Below, piece by piece: positions 36,409 to 48,026 of a stretch of 64,000 nt of DNA. The stretch is from the NCBI GenBank assembly GCA_945957365.1, contig CAMFKI010000002.1, forward strand, positions 248,001-312,000, read 5' to 3'. The stretch comes from an uncultured Alphaproteobacteria bacterium (lineage in GTDB: Bacteria; Pseudomonadota; Alphaproteobacteria; Rhizobiales; Aestuariivirgaceae). A program made the position numbers and the translations under genes. A model generated the notes under the pieces. It was given only the letters and a program-made list of their open reading frames with translations. It had not been told where the DNA came from and ran no database searches. Numbering within the stretch: position 1 is the stretch's first letter; each line of letters opens with the position of its first letter.

Positions 36409-37874
36409 TCGCGCGCCGGACATTCCTCGGCCTCGTCGGCCTCGCCCTCACCGGCTGCACGGTGGGGCCCGATTATGTGAAGCCCGACGTGGCGACGCCC
36501 AAAGCCTTCCGCTACCAGGTGAACAGCGGCAAGGCCTATGCCAACGAAAGCTGGTGGCAGCTGTTCTCCGACCCGGTGCTGCACCGGCTGGTGGACCAGT
36601 CGCTGTCGCAGAACTGGGACATCGCGATCGCCAGCGCCCGCGTCGACGAGGCGGCGGGCGTGCTGACCACGCGCGGCGCGCCGCTCTATCCGCAGATCGG
36701 CTATAATGGCCAGGCCCAGCGCGAGCGGCTGTCCGACAAGCTGGCGGGCGCCACCGCCGACATCGAGCCCAATCCGCAGAACCTCTACGAGCCGCTGCTC
36801 ACCGCGTCCTGGGAGATCGACCTGTGGGGCCGCATCCGCCGCCAGCAGCAGGCGGCGCAGGCCAATCTCGTTGGCGCGGAAGAGGCACGGCGCGGCGTGA
36901 TCCTGACTCTCGCCGCGGGGGTTGCCACGTCGTATTTCCGGCTGCGCGCGCTCGACGCGCAGCTCGCCGTGTCACGCGACACGCTGGCCAACTACGCCAA
37001 GCTGAAGAAGCTGTTCACCGACCGCTTCAAGTTTGGCCAGGTCTCGGAAGTGGTGGTGGCGCAGATCACCGCGCAGTACGAGAACATCGCCGCCGCGATC
37101 CCGCTGATCGAGGAGGAGATCGCCAAGACCGAGAATGCCCTGTCGATCCTGGTGGGCGACTATCCGCACGCCATCGCCCGCGGCGCATCCTTCGCCGCGA
37201 TCAAGCTGCCACGGGTGCCGTCGGACCTGCCCTCCGACATGCTGCGCCAGCGCCCCGACATCGCCCAGGCCGAGCAGGAGCTGATCGCCGCCAATGCCCG
37301 CATCGGCGCGGCCATGGCGCAGTATTACCCGCAGCTCTCGCTGACCGGCAGCCTGGGCTATGCCTCGGGCGCACTCACCAACCTGCTCACCGGACCCGCC
37401 GGGGTGTGGGCGATCGCCGGTTCGCTGGTCGGCCCGATCTTCGATGCCGGCGCCATCAAGGGCCAGGTCGAGGCCACGGAGGCGCAGAAGCAGGCGGCAC
37501 TCGCCAGCTACGTGAAGACCATCCACGTCGCCTTCCAGGACGTGGCCGACGGCCTCGTCGGCTATCAGAAGTCGCTCGAGTCGCTTGCCGCGCGCGACCG
37601 CGCGGTGAAGGCGCTGCAGACCACCGTGCACCTGTCCTTCCTCAAGTTCGAGGAAGGTCAGGAAAGCTACACCACGGTGCTGACCGCCGAGAACGATCTT
37701 TACGCCGCGGAGCTGCAGGCCATCGACACGCGGTTTTCGGCCTTTGCCAGCCTGGTCGAGGTCTACAAGGCGTTGGGCGGCGGCTGGACGCTGGACGTGG
37801 GCCCCGCACCGGCACTCACCTCGTCGCCGGCGGAGGCCAGGCAGTCGGCGAAGCAGGCGACCTCGGTCAACTGA
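36405..37874 (+). CDS. Outer membrane efflux lipoprotein (NodT/OprM family)
   Basis: 489 residues. A short lipoprotein signal ends in LALTGC, followed by TVGPDYVKPD, the standard start of NodT-type outer membrane factors. Two TolC-like repeats (ANESWWQLFSDPVLHRLVDQSLSQNWDIAIASARV and LRQRPDIAQAEQELIAANARIGAAMAQYYPQLSLTGSLGY) are visible. It completes the tripartite pump as the outer membrane/periplasm channel. The start codon overlaps the pump's stop, giving translational coupling. Confidence 0.96.
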   Translation: MIARRTFLGLVGLALTGCTVGPDYVKPDVATPKAFRYQVNSGKAYANESWWQLFSDPVLHRLVDQSLSQNWDIAIASARVDEAAGVLTTRGAPLYPQIGYNGQAQRERLSDKLAGATADIEPNPQNLYEPLLTASWEIDLWGRIRRQQQAAQANLVGAEEARRGVILTLAAGVATSYFRLRALDAQLAVSRDTLANYAKLKKLFTDRFKFGQVSEVVVAQITAQYENIAAAIPLIEEEIAKTENALSILVGDYPHAIARGASFAAIKLPRVPSDLPSDMLRQRPDIAQAEQELIAANARIGAAMAQYYPQLSLTGSLGYASGALTNLLTGPAGVWAIAGSLVGPIFDAGAIKGQVEATEAQKQAALASYVKTIHVAFQDVADGLVGYQKSLESLAARDRAVKALQTTVHLSFLKFEEGQESYTTVLTAENDLYAAELQAIDTRFSAFASLVEVYKALGGGWTLDVGPAPALTSSPAEARQSAKQATSVN

Positions 37875-37880
37875 CGCCGG

Positions 37881-38840
37881 TCAGCCCCGGGCGTCCGCCA
37901 CCAGGCGCTCGGCCACCAGTTCGTCGGTGACCAGCACATGCGGCTTCACCAGCCGCAGGGCGCCGCGGATCACCGGGTATTTCTGCCAGCCGCCCGAGGC
38001 CAGAACGCGCTTGCGCGCGCCGCTCAGTTCGCGCGGGTCCACGGCGACGACGCGCTCGTTGATCGGGTGGTCGAGGATGTTGCCGTCGGCGTCGATGAAG
38101 CGGCACAGCACGTCGCCCACCGCACCGGCGGACTGCAGCGTGGTGAGCTCGTCGCGCTCGAGCAGGATGTATTCCGAGATCGTCGACAGCGGCGAGAGGT
38201 CGCCCACGCTGATGATGGCGAGATCGAGCCTGGCGGCGCGGCGGAAGATTTCCTGGATGCCCGGGTGGTTGACCAGCGCCTGCCGGGTATGGGCATCGGG
38301 CGCGAAGACCGGGGCCGCCATCAGGTAGCATTCGGCGCTCAGCCGGTCGGCGAGGCGCCAGGCGAATTCCGAAGGGTTGGCGCCCGACACGCGGGTGAGC
38401 CCGCCCAGCATCGAGATGATGCTCAGCCCGTCGCGCTCGCGGTAGGCGATGCCCGGCAGGCTGGCGCTCAGCGTCTTGCCCCAGCCCAGCCCGATGGTGG
38501 CGTTCTCCGGGATGTTCTCGCTCAGATAGGCGCCGAGCGCCGCGCCGATGATGTCGTGCGTCGCCGCGGTGTCCTGCGGCCGCGGGATGACGATGGCGCG
38601 CTCGAGGCCATAGGCGGTCTCCAGCGCGCGCTCGATCGCCACGCAGTGGCTGAGCTTGCCGGTGACGCGGATTTGCACCATGCCGGACTGGCGCGCGCCC
38701 GCCAGGATGCGCAGCACGCGCGAACGGCTGAGATCGAGCAGGCGCGAGATCTCGTCCTGGGTCAGGCCTTCCATGTAGTAGAGCCAGGCGACCTTGGTCT
38801 TGAGATCGTCGCTGACATCGACCGGGTTCGCCCGTTCCAT
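37881..38840 (-). CDS. SorC/DeoR-type sugar-binding transcriptional regulator
   Basis: 319 residues from ATG 38840, with AGGAAG upstream. An N-terminal helix-turn-helix (VAWLYYMEGLTQDEISRLLDLSRSRVLRILAGARQSGMV) precedes a large SorC effector domain (GLGWGKTLSASLPGI, ISMLGGLTRVSGANPSEFAWRLADRLSAECYLMAAPVF). Such regulators sense phosphorylated sugars. It is divergent from the SulP gene and convergent with the efflux operon, and its target is unclear. No sugar transport genes are adjacent. Confidence 0.92.
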   Translation of the reverse strand: MERANPVDVSDDLKTKVAWLYYMEGLTQDEISRLLDLSRSRVLRILAGARQSGMVQIRVTGKLSHCVAIERALETAYGLERAIVIPRPQDTAATHDIIGAALGAYLSENIPENATIGLGWGKTLSASLPGIAYRERDGLSIISMLGGLTRVSGANPSEFAWRLADRLSAECYLMAAPVFAPDAHTRQALVNHPGIQEIFRRAARLDLAIISVGDLSPLSTISEYILLERDELTTLQSAGAVGDVLCRFIDADGNILDHPINERVVAVDPRELSGARKRVLASGGWQKYPVIRGALRLVKPHVLVTDELVAERLVADARG

Positions 38841-38982
38841 CGTCTTCCTGCACTCCGCGTCTTCGGTGCAACCTAGCAGCAGGCGAGCGTGCTTTGCCAG
38901 TGCCGCCACTGGCGCGGGGCGGCGGCGTGAACTAACTTGCTCCGACGCGGGGGCGGATCATGGATTTCTCACGGGCCGGGAC

Positions 38983-41163
38983 GTGCAGTCGCAGCAGCTG
39001 GTGACCAGCCTCACGGCCGGGCTGATCGCCGGCATCCGCACCATCCTGGGCTCGGCCAGCATGGTGGTCCTCGTCATGCCCAATGCGCTGCCCGGCGGCA
39101 TCGCCCCGGCGCTCGAGGTGATCCTCGTCGGCGGCGCGCTGGTGGGCGCGCTGGTGTCGCTGCTCAGCAGCTACCCCGGTGTCGTCGCCCAGGTGCAGGA
39201 CGGGCCGGCGGTGATCATCGGCGTCATGGCCAGCGCACTGGCCGCCTCGCAGGCCGCGGGACCGCCCGACGCCGTGGTGCTGCTGGTGCTGGCCTGCGCC
39301 AATGTCGCGGCCTTCGCGGCGGGGGCGGTGTTCTACGGCCTCGGCGTGTTCCGGCTGGGCGCGCTGATGCGCTTCATCCCATTTCCGGTGATCGGCGGCT
39401 TCCTTGCGGGCTCCGGCCTGCTGATCCTGATGGGCGCGGTGCCGGTGCTGACCGGCGCCAGCCTGTCACAGCTGAGCGCGGGGCTCTTGGCGGAGCCGCT
39501 GCGCGCGGCGCGCTGGGTTCCGGGGCTGGCCTTCGGACTGCTGCTGGTGGTGATGCTGCGGCGCTACCGCCATCCGCTGCTGGTGCCGGGGCTGCTGCTG
39601 GGCGGTGTCGCGGCCTATCACCTGGGCCTCCACCTCGCGGGCATGCCAATGGCCGCCGCGCAGCAGGCGGGGCTGCTGCTGGGGCCGTTCCCCGGCTACA
39701 CGGGGCTCGAGCTTCCGGCGTGGAGCAGGCTTCCCGCGGCGGCGTGGCCGAGCCTCGCCGCACAGGTCCCGACCTTCGCCTCGATCGTGCTGGTCAGCGT
39801 TGTGGCGCTGCTGCTCAACGCCAGCGGCCTCGAACTCGCCACGCGCAGCGACCTCGACATCAACCGCGAACTGCGCGCCGCGGGGCTCGCCAACATGGCC
39901 TCGGGGCTCCTGGGCGGGGCGGTGGGCTTCCACGCGCTGTCGGCCTCGCTGCTCGGCAGCCGCATGGGGGCCAACAGCCGGCTGATCGGGCTGGTCTCGG
40001 CGGCGCTGTGCCTCGCGGCCCTGCTGGTCGGCACCTCGCTCCTCGCCTACATGCCGCGCGCCGTGCTGGGCGGGCTCCTGTTCTCGATGGGAGCGGGGCT
40101 GCTCATCGAATGGCTCTACGACGGCTGGCGCCGCCTGCCGCTGCAGGACTTCCTGATCGTGGCGCTGATCGTCGGCGTCATCGGCGCGGTGAGCATTCCG
40201 GCGGGCGTGGCGGTGGGCGTGGCGGTGGCCATGGCGATCTTCGTCCTGAGCTACAGCCGGGTGCGGGTGATCCGCCAGGAGCTCTCGGGTGCCGACTACC
40301 GCAGCAACGTCGACCGCAGCGCCCCGGCCCTCGCCGTGCTGAAGCAGGAGGGCGGCGCCATCCGGGTGATCAAGCTCGAGGGCTTCATCTTCTTCGGCAC
40401 GGCGTATTCGGTGCTGACCAAGATCCAGCAGATGATCGCCAAGCCCGGCGCGCGGCCGCTGCGCTTCCTGATCATCGACTTCCGCGACGTGCCGGCGAGC
40501 GACAGTTCGGCCATGCTGGCCTTCTCCAAGATCCGCACCGCCTGCGAGCGCCACGGCTGCCGGCTGATCCTGACGCGCATGAAGGCGGCCGTCCGCACCC
40601 AGTTTCGCCAGTCCGGCATCGTGGAGGGTGCGGGCGTCAGCTTCCACGACGACCTCGACGAGGCGCTGGAAGGCTGCGAGCAGCAGATCCTCGACGAGGC
40701 GGCGGGTGGCGCGGCAGCACCCGACAGTTCCGGCCTCGAGCGCATCCGCCGGGTGCTGCCGGAGGGCGCGGGCCTCGCCGACTTCATGGCCTATCTCGAA
40801 CCGCGGAGCTTCGCGCCGGGCGACTACCTGCTGCGCCAGGGCGGGCCGCCGGACGAGATCCTGTTCATCGAGCAGGGGCGGGTGACGGTGCGCCTCGGCC
40901 TGCCCGACGGGCGCAGCATGCGGCTGCGCGCCATGACGGTGGGCACCATGATCGGCGAGATCGGCCTCTACCTGAACCAGCCGCGCAACGCCTCCGCCAT
41001 CGCCGACGAGCCGACACGGGCGCTGGTGCTGAGCGCGGCGAGCCTGCGCCGCATGGAGGCCGCGGACCCGCACCTCGCCAATGCGCTCCACCACGCCATC
41101 GCGGCGCTGCTGGCGGAACGGCTCACCACCACCAACGGGTTGCTGCAGCGGCTGATCGACTGA
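38983..41163 (+). CDS. SulP family anion transporter with STAS and cyclic-nucleotide-binding domains
   Basis: About 726 residues from a GTG start at 38983; no ATG is available in frame nearby. Residues 1-430 form the SulP/SLC26 membrane core (SASMVVLVMPNALPGGIAPAL, FIPFPVIGGFLAGSGLLIL, NASGLELATRSDLDINREL). Residues about 445-545 are a STAS domain (FIIDFRDVPASDSSAML-like region). Residues about 600-715 are a cNMP-binding domain (DYLLRQGGPPDEILFIEQGRVTV; IGEIGLYLNQPRNASAIA, with the phosphate-binding Glu and Arg). It probably carries sulfate, bicarbonate or a dicarboxylate, gated by cAMP or a related nucleotide. The start is uncertain. Confidence 0.9.
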   Translation: MQSQQLVTSLTAGLIAGIRTILGSASMVVLVMPNALPGGIAPALEVILVGGALVGALVSLLSSYPGVVAQVQDGPAVIIGVMASALAASQAAGPPDAVVLLVLACANVAAFAAGAVFYGLGVFRLGALMRFIPFPVIGGFLAGSGLLILMGAVPVLTGASLSQLSAGLLAEPLRAARWVPGLAFGLLLVVMLRRYRHPLLVPGLLLGGVAAYHLGLHLAGMPMAAAQQAGLLLGPFPGYTGLELPAWSRLPAAAWPSLAAQVPTFASIVLVSVVALLLNASGLELATRSDLDINRELRAAGLANMASGLLGGAVGFHALSASLLGSRMGANSRLIGLVSAALCLAALLVGTSLLAYMPRAVLGGLLFSMGAGLLIEWLYDGWRRLPLQDFLIVALIVGVIGAVSIPAGVAVGVAVAMAIFVLSYSRVRVIRQELSGADYRSNVDRSAPALAVLKQEGGAIRVIKLEGFIFFGTAYSVLTKIQQMIAKPGARPLRFLIIDFRDVPASDSSAMLAFSKIRTACERHGCRLILTRMKAAVRTQFRQSGIVEGAGVSFHDDLDEALEGCEQQILDEAAGGAAAPDSSGLERIRRVLPEGAGLADFMAYLEPRSFAPGDYLLRQGGPPDEILFIEQGRVTVRLGLPDGRSMRLRAMTVGTMIGEIGLYLNQPRNASAIADEPTRALVLSAASLRRMEAADPHLANALHHAIAALLAERLTTTNGLLQRLID

Positions 41164-41172
41164 ACGCCTGCC

Positions 41173-42042
41173 TCAGGTGCTGCGCGGCATGGGGGCGGCG
41201 CCGCGCGGTGCGGCCTGCCCGCCGCGCGCCGCCGTCATCCGGCGGTAGACCTCCGCCACGGCGCCGAGCGCGAGGGCCGACAGCAGCACCAGAACGGCCG
41301 GGCGCAGGCCATGCTCGGGATGGACATTGGCGGCCAGCACGCGCCACGGATTGGCGCCGGTGGCGAGCCCGTACCAGGCGAATTCGGCAAGCGCCGTCGC
41401 CGCCGCCCCGGCCACCGCGACGCCGGCGAGCAGCAGCGGCCCCACGGGCTTCCGCGGGCGCATCGCCAGGCGGTAGATCATCAGGGTGAGGAACAGTCCG
41501 GCCATCAGCGTCGCCTCGCTGGCGTCGATCTTCGACTGCATGAAGAAATGCAGGATGGCGAGCGCGGCGATCACATAGACGGCGCGGTGGATGCGCTTCC
41601 ACCACGGGCCGAGGCGGCTGATCATGCCGTCGGTCGAGGTGGTGGCCAAGATCGACAGGCCGAGCAGGGCGGCAAAGCCGATGGTGAGATAATAGCGGCT
41701 GAAGATCTCGCTCACCACGTGGCCCATGGCGAAATCCTGGCTCCAGGCATAGAGCACGAGATGGCCCGCCGCCCAGACGAAGGCGCCCACCCCCAGCATG
41801 CGGCGGATGAGCGACAGCCGGGGCTGCTTGAACAGGCGCTGCAGCGGGGTGAGGGCAAGTGCGGCGACGAGGAAGCGCACCGCCCACTGGCCGGTGACGT
41901 GCAGCGCCTCGGTCATGGCGCGGGGGCCAAGCTGATGGTTGAGCGCGCGCCAGCCGAGCCACAGGGCCGGCGCCACCAGCACCAGGAGGCAGCAGGTCTT
42001 GAGGAGGGAGAAGCGTCCGGCGCGGTCGGTGATCAGGAACAT
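41173..42042 (-). CDS. msrQ: Ferric-reductase-like haem membrane protein, MsrQ-like
   Basis: About 290 residues from the ATG at 42042 (303 from 42081). Five or six membrane helices carry conserved histidines: ALHVTGQWAVRFL, AAGHLVLYAW, HRAVYVIAALAILHFFMQSK. This is the MsrQ/YedZ pattern, a b-type haem protein that delivers electrons to periplasmic methionine sulfoxide reductase. The catalytic MsrP partner is not next to it; instead the gene is divergent from msrB. The last part continues with two more helices beyond the standard MsrQ length. Confidence 0.85.
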   Translation of the reverse strand: MFLITDRAGRFSLLKTCCLLVLVAPALWLGWRALNHQLGPRAMTEALHVTGQWAVRFLVAALALTPLQRLFKQPRLSLIRRMLGVGAFVWAAGHLVLYAWSQDFAMGHVVSEIFSRYYLTIGFAALLGLSILATTSTDGMISRLGPWWKRIHRAVYVIAALAILHFFMQSKIDASEATLMAGLFLTLMIYRLAMRPRKPVGPLLLAGVAVAGAAATALAEFAWYGLATGANPWRVLAANVHPEHGLRPAVLVLLSALALGAVAEVYRRMTAARGGQAAPRGAAPMPRST

Positions 42043-42199
42043 GGCGCCATATTGCAGGTTGGGTCCGGGCTGTCGCCTCAACTCCTATCACGGTTTCGCG
42101 ATGGCCGGCAGTTGAGGCTGGCATTTCCGCCGGGGCGGCCCGATATTCCGGCAAGCGAAGACATTGCCAGTGAAGCCAGTCCGAGACAGGGAGACCGAG

Positions 42200-42616
42200 A
42201 TGAACCAGCACCAGACCGTTACCAGCTATCCGGTTCAGCGCACCGATGCCGAGTGGCGCGCCCTGCTGAGCCCCGAACAGTATGCCGTGATGCGCGGCCA
42301 TGGCACCGAGCGCCCGGGCAGCTGCGCCCTGCTGCGCGAGAAGCGGCAGGGCCGCTTCAGCTGCGTCGGCTGTGGCACCAGCCTGTTCGAGAGCAACGGC
42401 AAGTTCGAGAGCGGCACCGGCTGGCCCAGCTTCACCGAGCCGGTGGCGGGCGCGGTCGCCACCACCACCGACCGCAGCCATGGCATGGTGCGCACCGAGG
42501 TGCATTGCGCCACCTGCGGCAGCCACCTCGGCCACGTGTTCGAGGACGGGCCGCCGCCCAGCCACCTGCGCTACTGCATCAACGGCGTGGCGCTGGCCTT
42601 CGAACCCGCCGCCTGA
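42200..42616 (+). CDS. msrB: Peptide methionine (R)-S-oxide reductase
   Basis: 138 residues from ATG 42200. Zinc-binding pairs are Cys55/Cys58 (CVGCG) and Cys103/Cys106 (CATCG). GTGWPSF and HLRYCINGVAL, with catalytic Cys126, complete the MsrB signature. It repairs R-methionine sulfoxide in the cytoplasm using thioredoxin. An in-frame TTG at 42164 has no advantage. The last 46 bases overlap the convergent antiporter gene. Pairing with a divergent MsrQ-like gene suggests shared oxidative-stress control. Confidence 0.96.
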   Translation: MNQHQTVTSYPVQRTDAEWRALLSPEQYAVMRGHGTERPGSCALLREKRQGRFSCVGCGTSLFESNGKFESGTGWPSFTEPVAGAVATTTDRSHGMVRTEVHCATCGSHLGHVFEDGPPPSHLRYCINGVALAFEPAA

Positions 42617-43866
42617 GGCGCCGGCGCCGGGGCGCCGCGGCTCACCGCATAGTCGATCACCATGGGGCCGAACAGCTGCGACAGCAGAACGCCGAGCAGC
42701 ACGATGTTCTCCGCCATGTCGACCGCGGCGCGCCCCCCGGCGCCCAGCGCCAGCACCGCGGGCGAGGCGGCGCAGGCCAGCACCAGGCCCATCGCCGCGC
42801 CACCCTGGGAGGGAAAGCACAGGCCGAGATATCGCCTGGTGCCGCGGTCGAGCCCGAGGGCGCGCGCCGTGAGCCACACCGAGGTCCACTTGCCGGCGAG
42901 CCTTGCCAGCACGTAGCCGAGGCCGGCCGCGAGCATTGCCATGCGGCCGAGGTCGTTGACCGGCAGATGCGCGCCGGCGAGCACGAAGAACACCATGTAG
43001 AAGGGCGGCTCGACCATGGCGATGGCCGCTTTCGCCTCCGCCGGCTCCGCCTCGCCGCTGCCGTTGGCGACCACGGCGCCGAGCGCCAGCGGGGTGAGGA
43101 GATGCGACAGCCCGAAGGCGATGGCGGCACCCGCCGCCGCCAGCAGCACGGCATAGAGCAGGACCCGCGCCCGGTCGGCCGCACCCGGCCGTTCGGCGCT
43201 GAACAGGCGCAGCGCCACGAGATAGACGCCACCGAGCAGGCCCCCCAGCAGCAGTGACAGCCCTTCGCGCCCCAGCGCATGCCACAGCGGCGTGGCGGGG
43301 CCGGCGGCCGCCACCTCCTGCACCGCCAGGGCAGCGACGGCGATGGCCGAGAGCACGCTGAACAGCAGGATGCCCGCGGCATCGTTCAGCGCGAGGATGG
43401 CCAGGGCGCGGTCGACGAAGGGGCCCGATGCCTTGCGGCGGCGGATCACCGCGTAGGTGGTGGTGGGCGCGGTGACGGGAGAGGCCGCGGCGGCGATCAG
43501 GGCGACGGGCCAGGCGAGCCCGGCCAGCAGCAGGACAGCACCCACCAGCACGAGCGGCGCCAGCAGCTGTGCCGCGGCCAGCAGGACGATGGAGGCCCCG
43601 GTCTGGCGCAGCCTCGACCAGGCGAGCGAGGTGCCGATGTTGAAGGCGATGAGCGCCAGCGACACCTGCAGGAAGGGCGCGAGCACGGCTTGCGCGCTGC
43701 GCGGCAGGAGGTCGGCGGCGTCGGGCCCGAGCAGGATGCCGGCGAAGATGCAGCCGGTGATCCACGGCACGCGCAAACGCTCCGCCAGCCCGCCGAACAG
43801 GCCGGCGGCAAACAGGATGACGGCCAGCAGAAGCACCGGGCTCCCCGTGATGGCCTCGCGTATCAT
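42571..43866 (-). CDS. Cation/proton antiporter (CPA family)
   Basis: About 431 residues from ATG 43866, preceded by GGAAGGGG; a longer 454-residue reading from 43935 is less likely. It has about twelve hydrophobic segments with Na+/H+-exchanger motifs (FAGILLGPDAADLLP, LNDAAGILLFSVLSAIAVAALAV, EPPFYMVFFVLAGAHL, LCFPSQGGAAMGLVLA). LALNDAAG holds the acidic pair region, with Asn-Asp as in CPA2 electrogenic types. It exchanges Na+ or K+ for protons in the inner membrane. No TrkA-N regulatory domain is present. Its 3' end overlaps msrB. Confidence 0.9.
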   Translation of the reverse strand: MIREAITGSPVLLLAVILFAAGLFGGLAERLRVPWITGCIFAGILLGPDAADLLPRSAQAVLAPFLQVSLALIAFNIGTSLAWSRLRQTGASIVLLAAAQLLAPLVLVGAVLLLAGLAWPVALIAAAASPVTAPTTTYAVIRRRKASGPFVDRALAILALNDAAGILLFSVLSAIAVAALAVQEVAAAGPATPLWHALGREGLSLLLGGLLGGVYLVALRLFSAERPGAADRARVLLYAVLLAAAGAAIAFGLSHLLTPLALGAVVANGSGEAEPAEAKAAIAMVEPPFYMVFFVLAGAHLPVNDLGRMAMLAAGLGYVLARLAGKWTSVWLTARALGLDRGTRRYLGLCFPSQGGAAMGLVLACAASPAVLALGAGGRAAVDMAENIVLLGVLLSQLFGPMVIDYAVSRGAPAPAPQAAGSKASATPLMQ

Positions 43867-44076
43867 CCGGTCTGCCCCTTCCCCGTCAGTCTCCGCATCG
43901 GCGCGACTGTAACCTCGCCGCGCGCGGCTGGCCATCCATTCTGCAGCCAGTCGTTGATTCTACGGATTGCCGCCCGGCGGCGCGCTGTCTATGGCGGGCC
44001 GCTTCCTGGCCGGACGGGGCGGAAGCCGGGCCGCGCGGGACGTGCTGCGCCCGCAACGCTGCGGACAGGACGGACG

Positions 44077-45120
44077 ATGACGGCATTGGCTGGGTTTCTG
44101 GCACGGGCTCTGGCGGGGCTCCTGGCGCTGTGCTGCCTCGCCGCCGTGGCGCATGCCGATCCGGTGAGCCAGCGCTACGGCATCTATCTCACGCGGCTCG
44201 ACGACTTCGACATCCGCGGCACCAGCTTTTCGGCCACCTTCTGGCTGTTCAGCACCTCCGCCGATCAGCAGGTGCCCGCCCTGCAGTCGCTGGAATTCCC
44301 CAATGCCAGCCATGTCGAGACCACCAACCGGCTGGTGGAGAAGGTCGACGGCAAGAACTGGCTGCAGGAGCGCGTGCAGGGCAATTTCCGCCACAGCTGG
44401 GACCTGAGCCATTATCCCTTCACGCGGCAGACGCTGCGCGTCGAGATCGAGGCGGTGGACGATCTCAACGCCATCCGCCTCGAGCCCGACGTCGCCGATA
44501 CCGGCTTCGACAAGGATATCGAGATCAGCGGCTGGCGCATCGATTCGGTCAGGCTGGTGCCGGTGACGAAATCCTACGACACCAGCTTCGGCGACCCGCG
44601 CCTGCCGCCTGGCACGGTGAGCCGCTATTCAAAGCTCGAGCTCGAGATCGTGGTCGAGCAGACCGATCCTTCGGCCTTCATCACCATGGTCATCACGCCG
44701 GTGATCGCCATCTTCATCACGCTCATCACCTACCTGCTGTTCTCGCGCGAGCTGGGCCTGCTCACCGCACGGCTGAGCCTGCTCGTCGGCACCATCTTCG
44801 CGGTGGTCATCAGCATGCGGAGCGTCGCGGCGGAGCTCGGGTCCGTCACCAGCATCAACCTGCTCGACGTCGTCCACATCTCGGCCCTCGTCTACACCAC
44901 GATCGGCATCGCCGCCGCGGTGCAGACCTGGTGGGCGCTGAAGAACGACGCCGACGCCGGCCAGACCCACCGCATCTCGCGGCTCATCCTGTGGCTGTCG
45001 ACCGCGGCCCTCGTGGTGGTGCTGAGCCTGTCCTTCGCGGATGCCTATTTCCAGCGCGACGTCGCGCCCGAGGGCCAGGCCGGGCATTGCTGCCACAAGG
45101 CGACCGAGAGCATCGGCTAG
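44077..45120 (+). CDS. Pentameric ligand-gated ion channel homologue (Cys-loop receptor superfamily)
   Basis: 347 residues: signal peptide (1-27), beta-rich extracellular domain (28-198) and four membrane helices at about 201-223, 229-250, 260-285 and 300-323. The Cys-loop apex reads HYPFTRQTLRVEIE (residues 112-125), matching the family's PFDxQ except that Thr replaces Asp. TM1 has the conserved Pro (MVITPVIAIF). TM2 is followed by a TM3 ending in WW. Prokaryotic relatives such as GLIC and ELIC are proton- or amine-gated cation channels. Start ATG 44077 has GGACGG upstream. Ligand and ion selectivity are unknown. The divergent neighbour is a cation antiporter. Confidence 0.82.
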   Translation: MTALAGFLARALAGLLALCCLAAVAHADPVSQRYGIYLTRLDDFDIRGTSFSATFWLFSTSADQQVPALQSLEFPNASHVETTNRLVEKVDGKNWLQERVQGNFRHSWDLSHYPFTRQTLRVEIEAVDDLNAIRLEPDVADTGFDKDIEISGWRIDSVRLVPVTKSYDTSFGDPRLPPGTVSRYSKLELEIVVEQTDPSAFITMVITPVIAIFITLITYLLFSRELGLLTARLSLLVGTIFAVVISMRSVAAELGSVTSINLLDVVHISALVYTTIGIAAAVQTWWALKNDADAGQTHRISRLILWLSTAALVVVLSLSFADAYFQRDVAPEGQAGHCCHKATESIG

Positions 45121-45497
45121 CGCCGTCACGCCGCCGTCGCGGCACGCGGTAATTACTTATCGCCGTCGCGCGTGGGAGACATATTTAAAGTTGCACAGCG
45201 ACTGCCGCACGACGGGAGCCGTAGATAAGTTAACCATGATAACAGGTGAAATTTAGTTGTGACTCTACGGAAGTAGAGGGCCACAGACGATCCGCGCGCC
45301 ATGGTTGACTCAGGGTCGCATTCGAAAATATTAATGTTTGTTTTCAGATATTTGATATATAACTCTTCATGCGTGTGCAGGAGCTGGAAGCGCAGCCTCT
45401 GGTCCGCGGCGTGGCAATTTACTATATTACTTACTCTAGTTGACACCCCTGCAACCGTTTTCTATCCCGGATCCGTAGTTTCTACTACGTATGAATT
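45121..45497. other. AT-rich intergenic region upstream of the collagen-like gene
   Basis: 377 bases, noticeably more AT-rich than the flanks, especially 45310-45370. No gene is supported; a 97-codon minus-strand frame has no family features and odd composition. It contains a small perfect hairpin (CTCTAC-GGAA-GTAGAG, 45263-45278) and the promoter listed separately. A long 5' leader, silencer binding or recent acquisition are possible explanations. Confidence 0.55.
45440..45468 (+). promoter_or_regulatory. Sigma70-type promoter of the collagen-like gene
   Basis: TTGACA (45440-45445) and TATCCC (45463-45468) are separated by exactly 17 bases. Transcription would begin around 45475, 23-41 bases before the two candidate ATGs. 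The -35 is a perfect consensus match. Confidence 0.55.
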
Positions 45498-47855
<2,358 letters not shown>

Positions 47856-48026
47856 GGTGTGGGGCGTCGCCATTGGTTCGCGACGGGCCTGAAATTCCGT
47901 CCGGCGCGCGCCTCTGCAGGTTGACGCAGCGCCCTTCACCGCCGGCGCCTCAGGCGGGGAATAGCGGTGATCCACCCGGCGTATCCCAACGTTGGACATG
48001 GGTCGCTGTGAAGAGGTGCGTAAATC

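Noticed and set aside
45153..45446. 97-codon minus-strand frame in the AT-rich gap
   Set aside because: No ribosome site, no family features, and unusual composition compared with real genes here.
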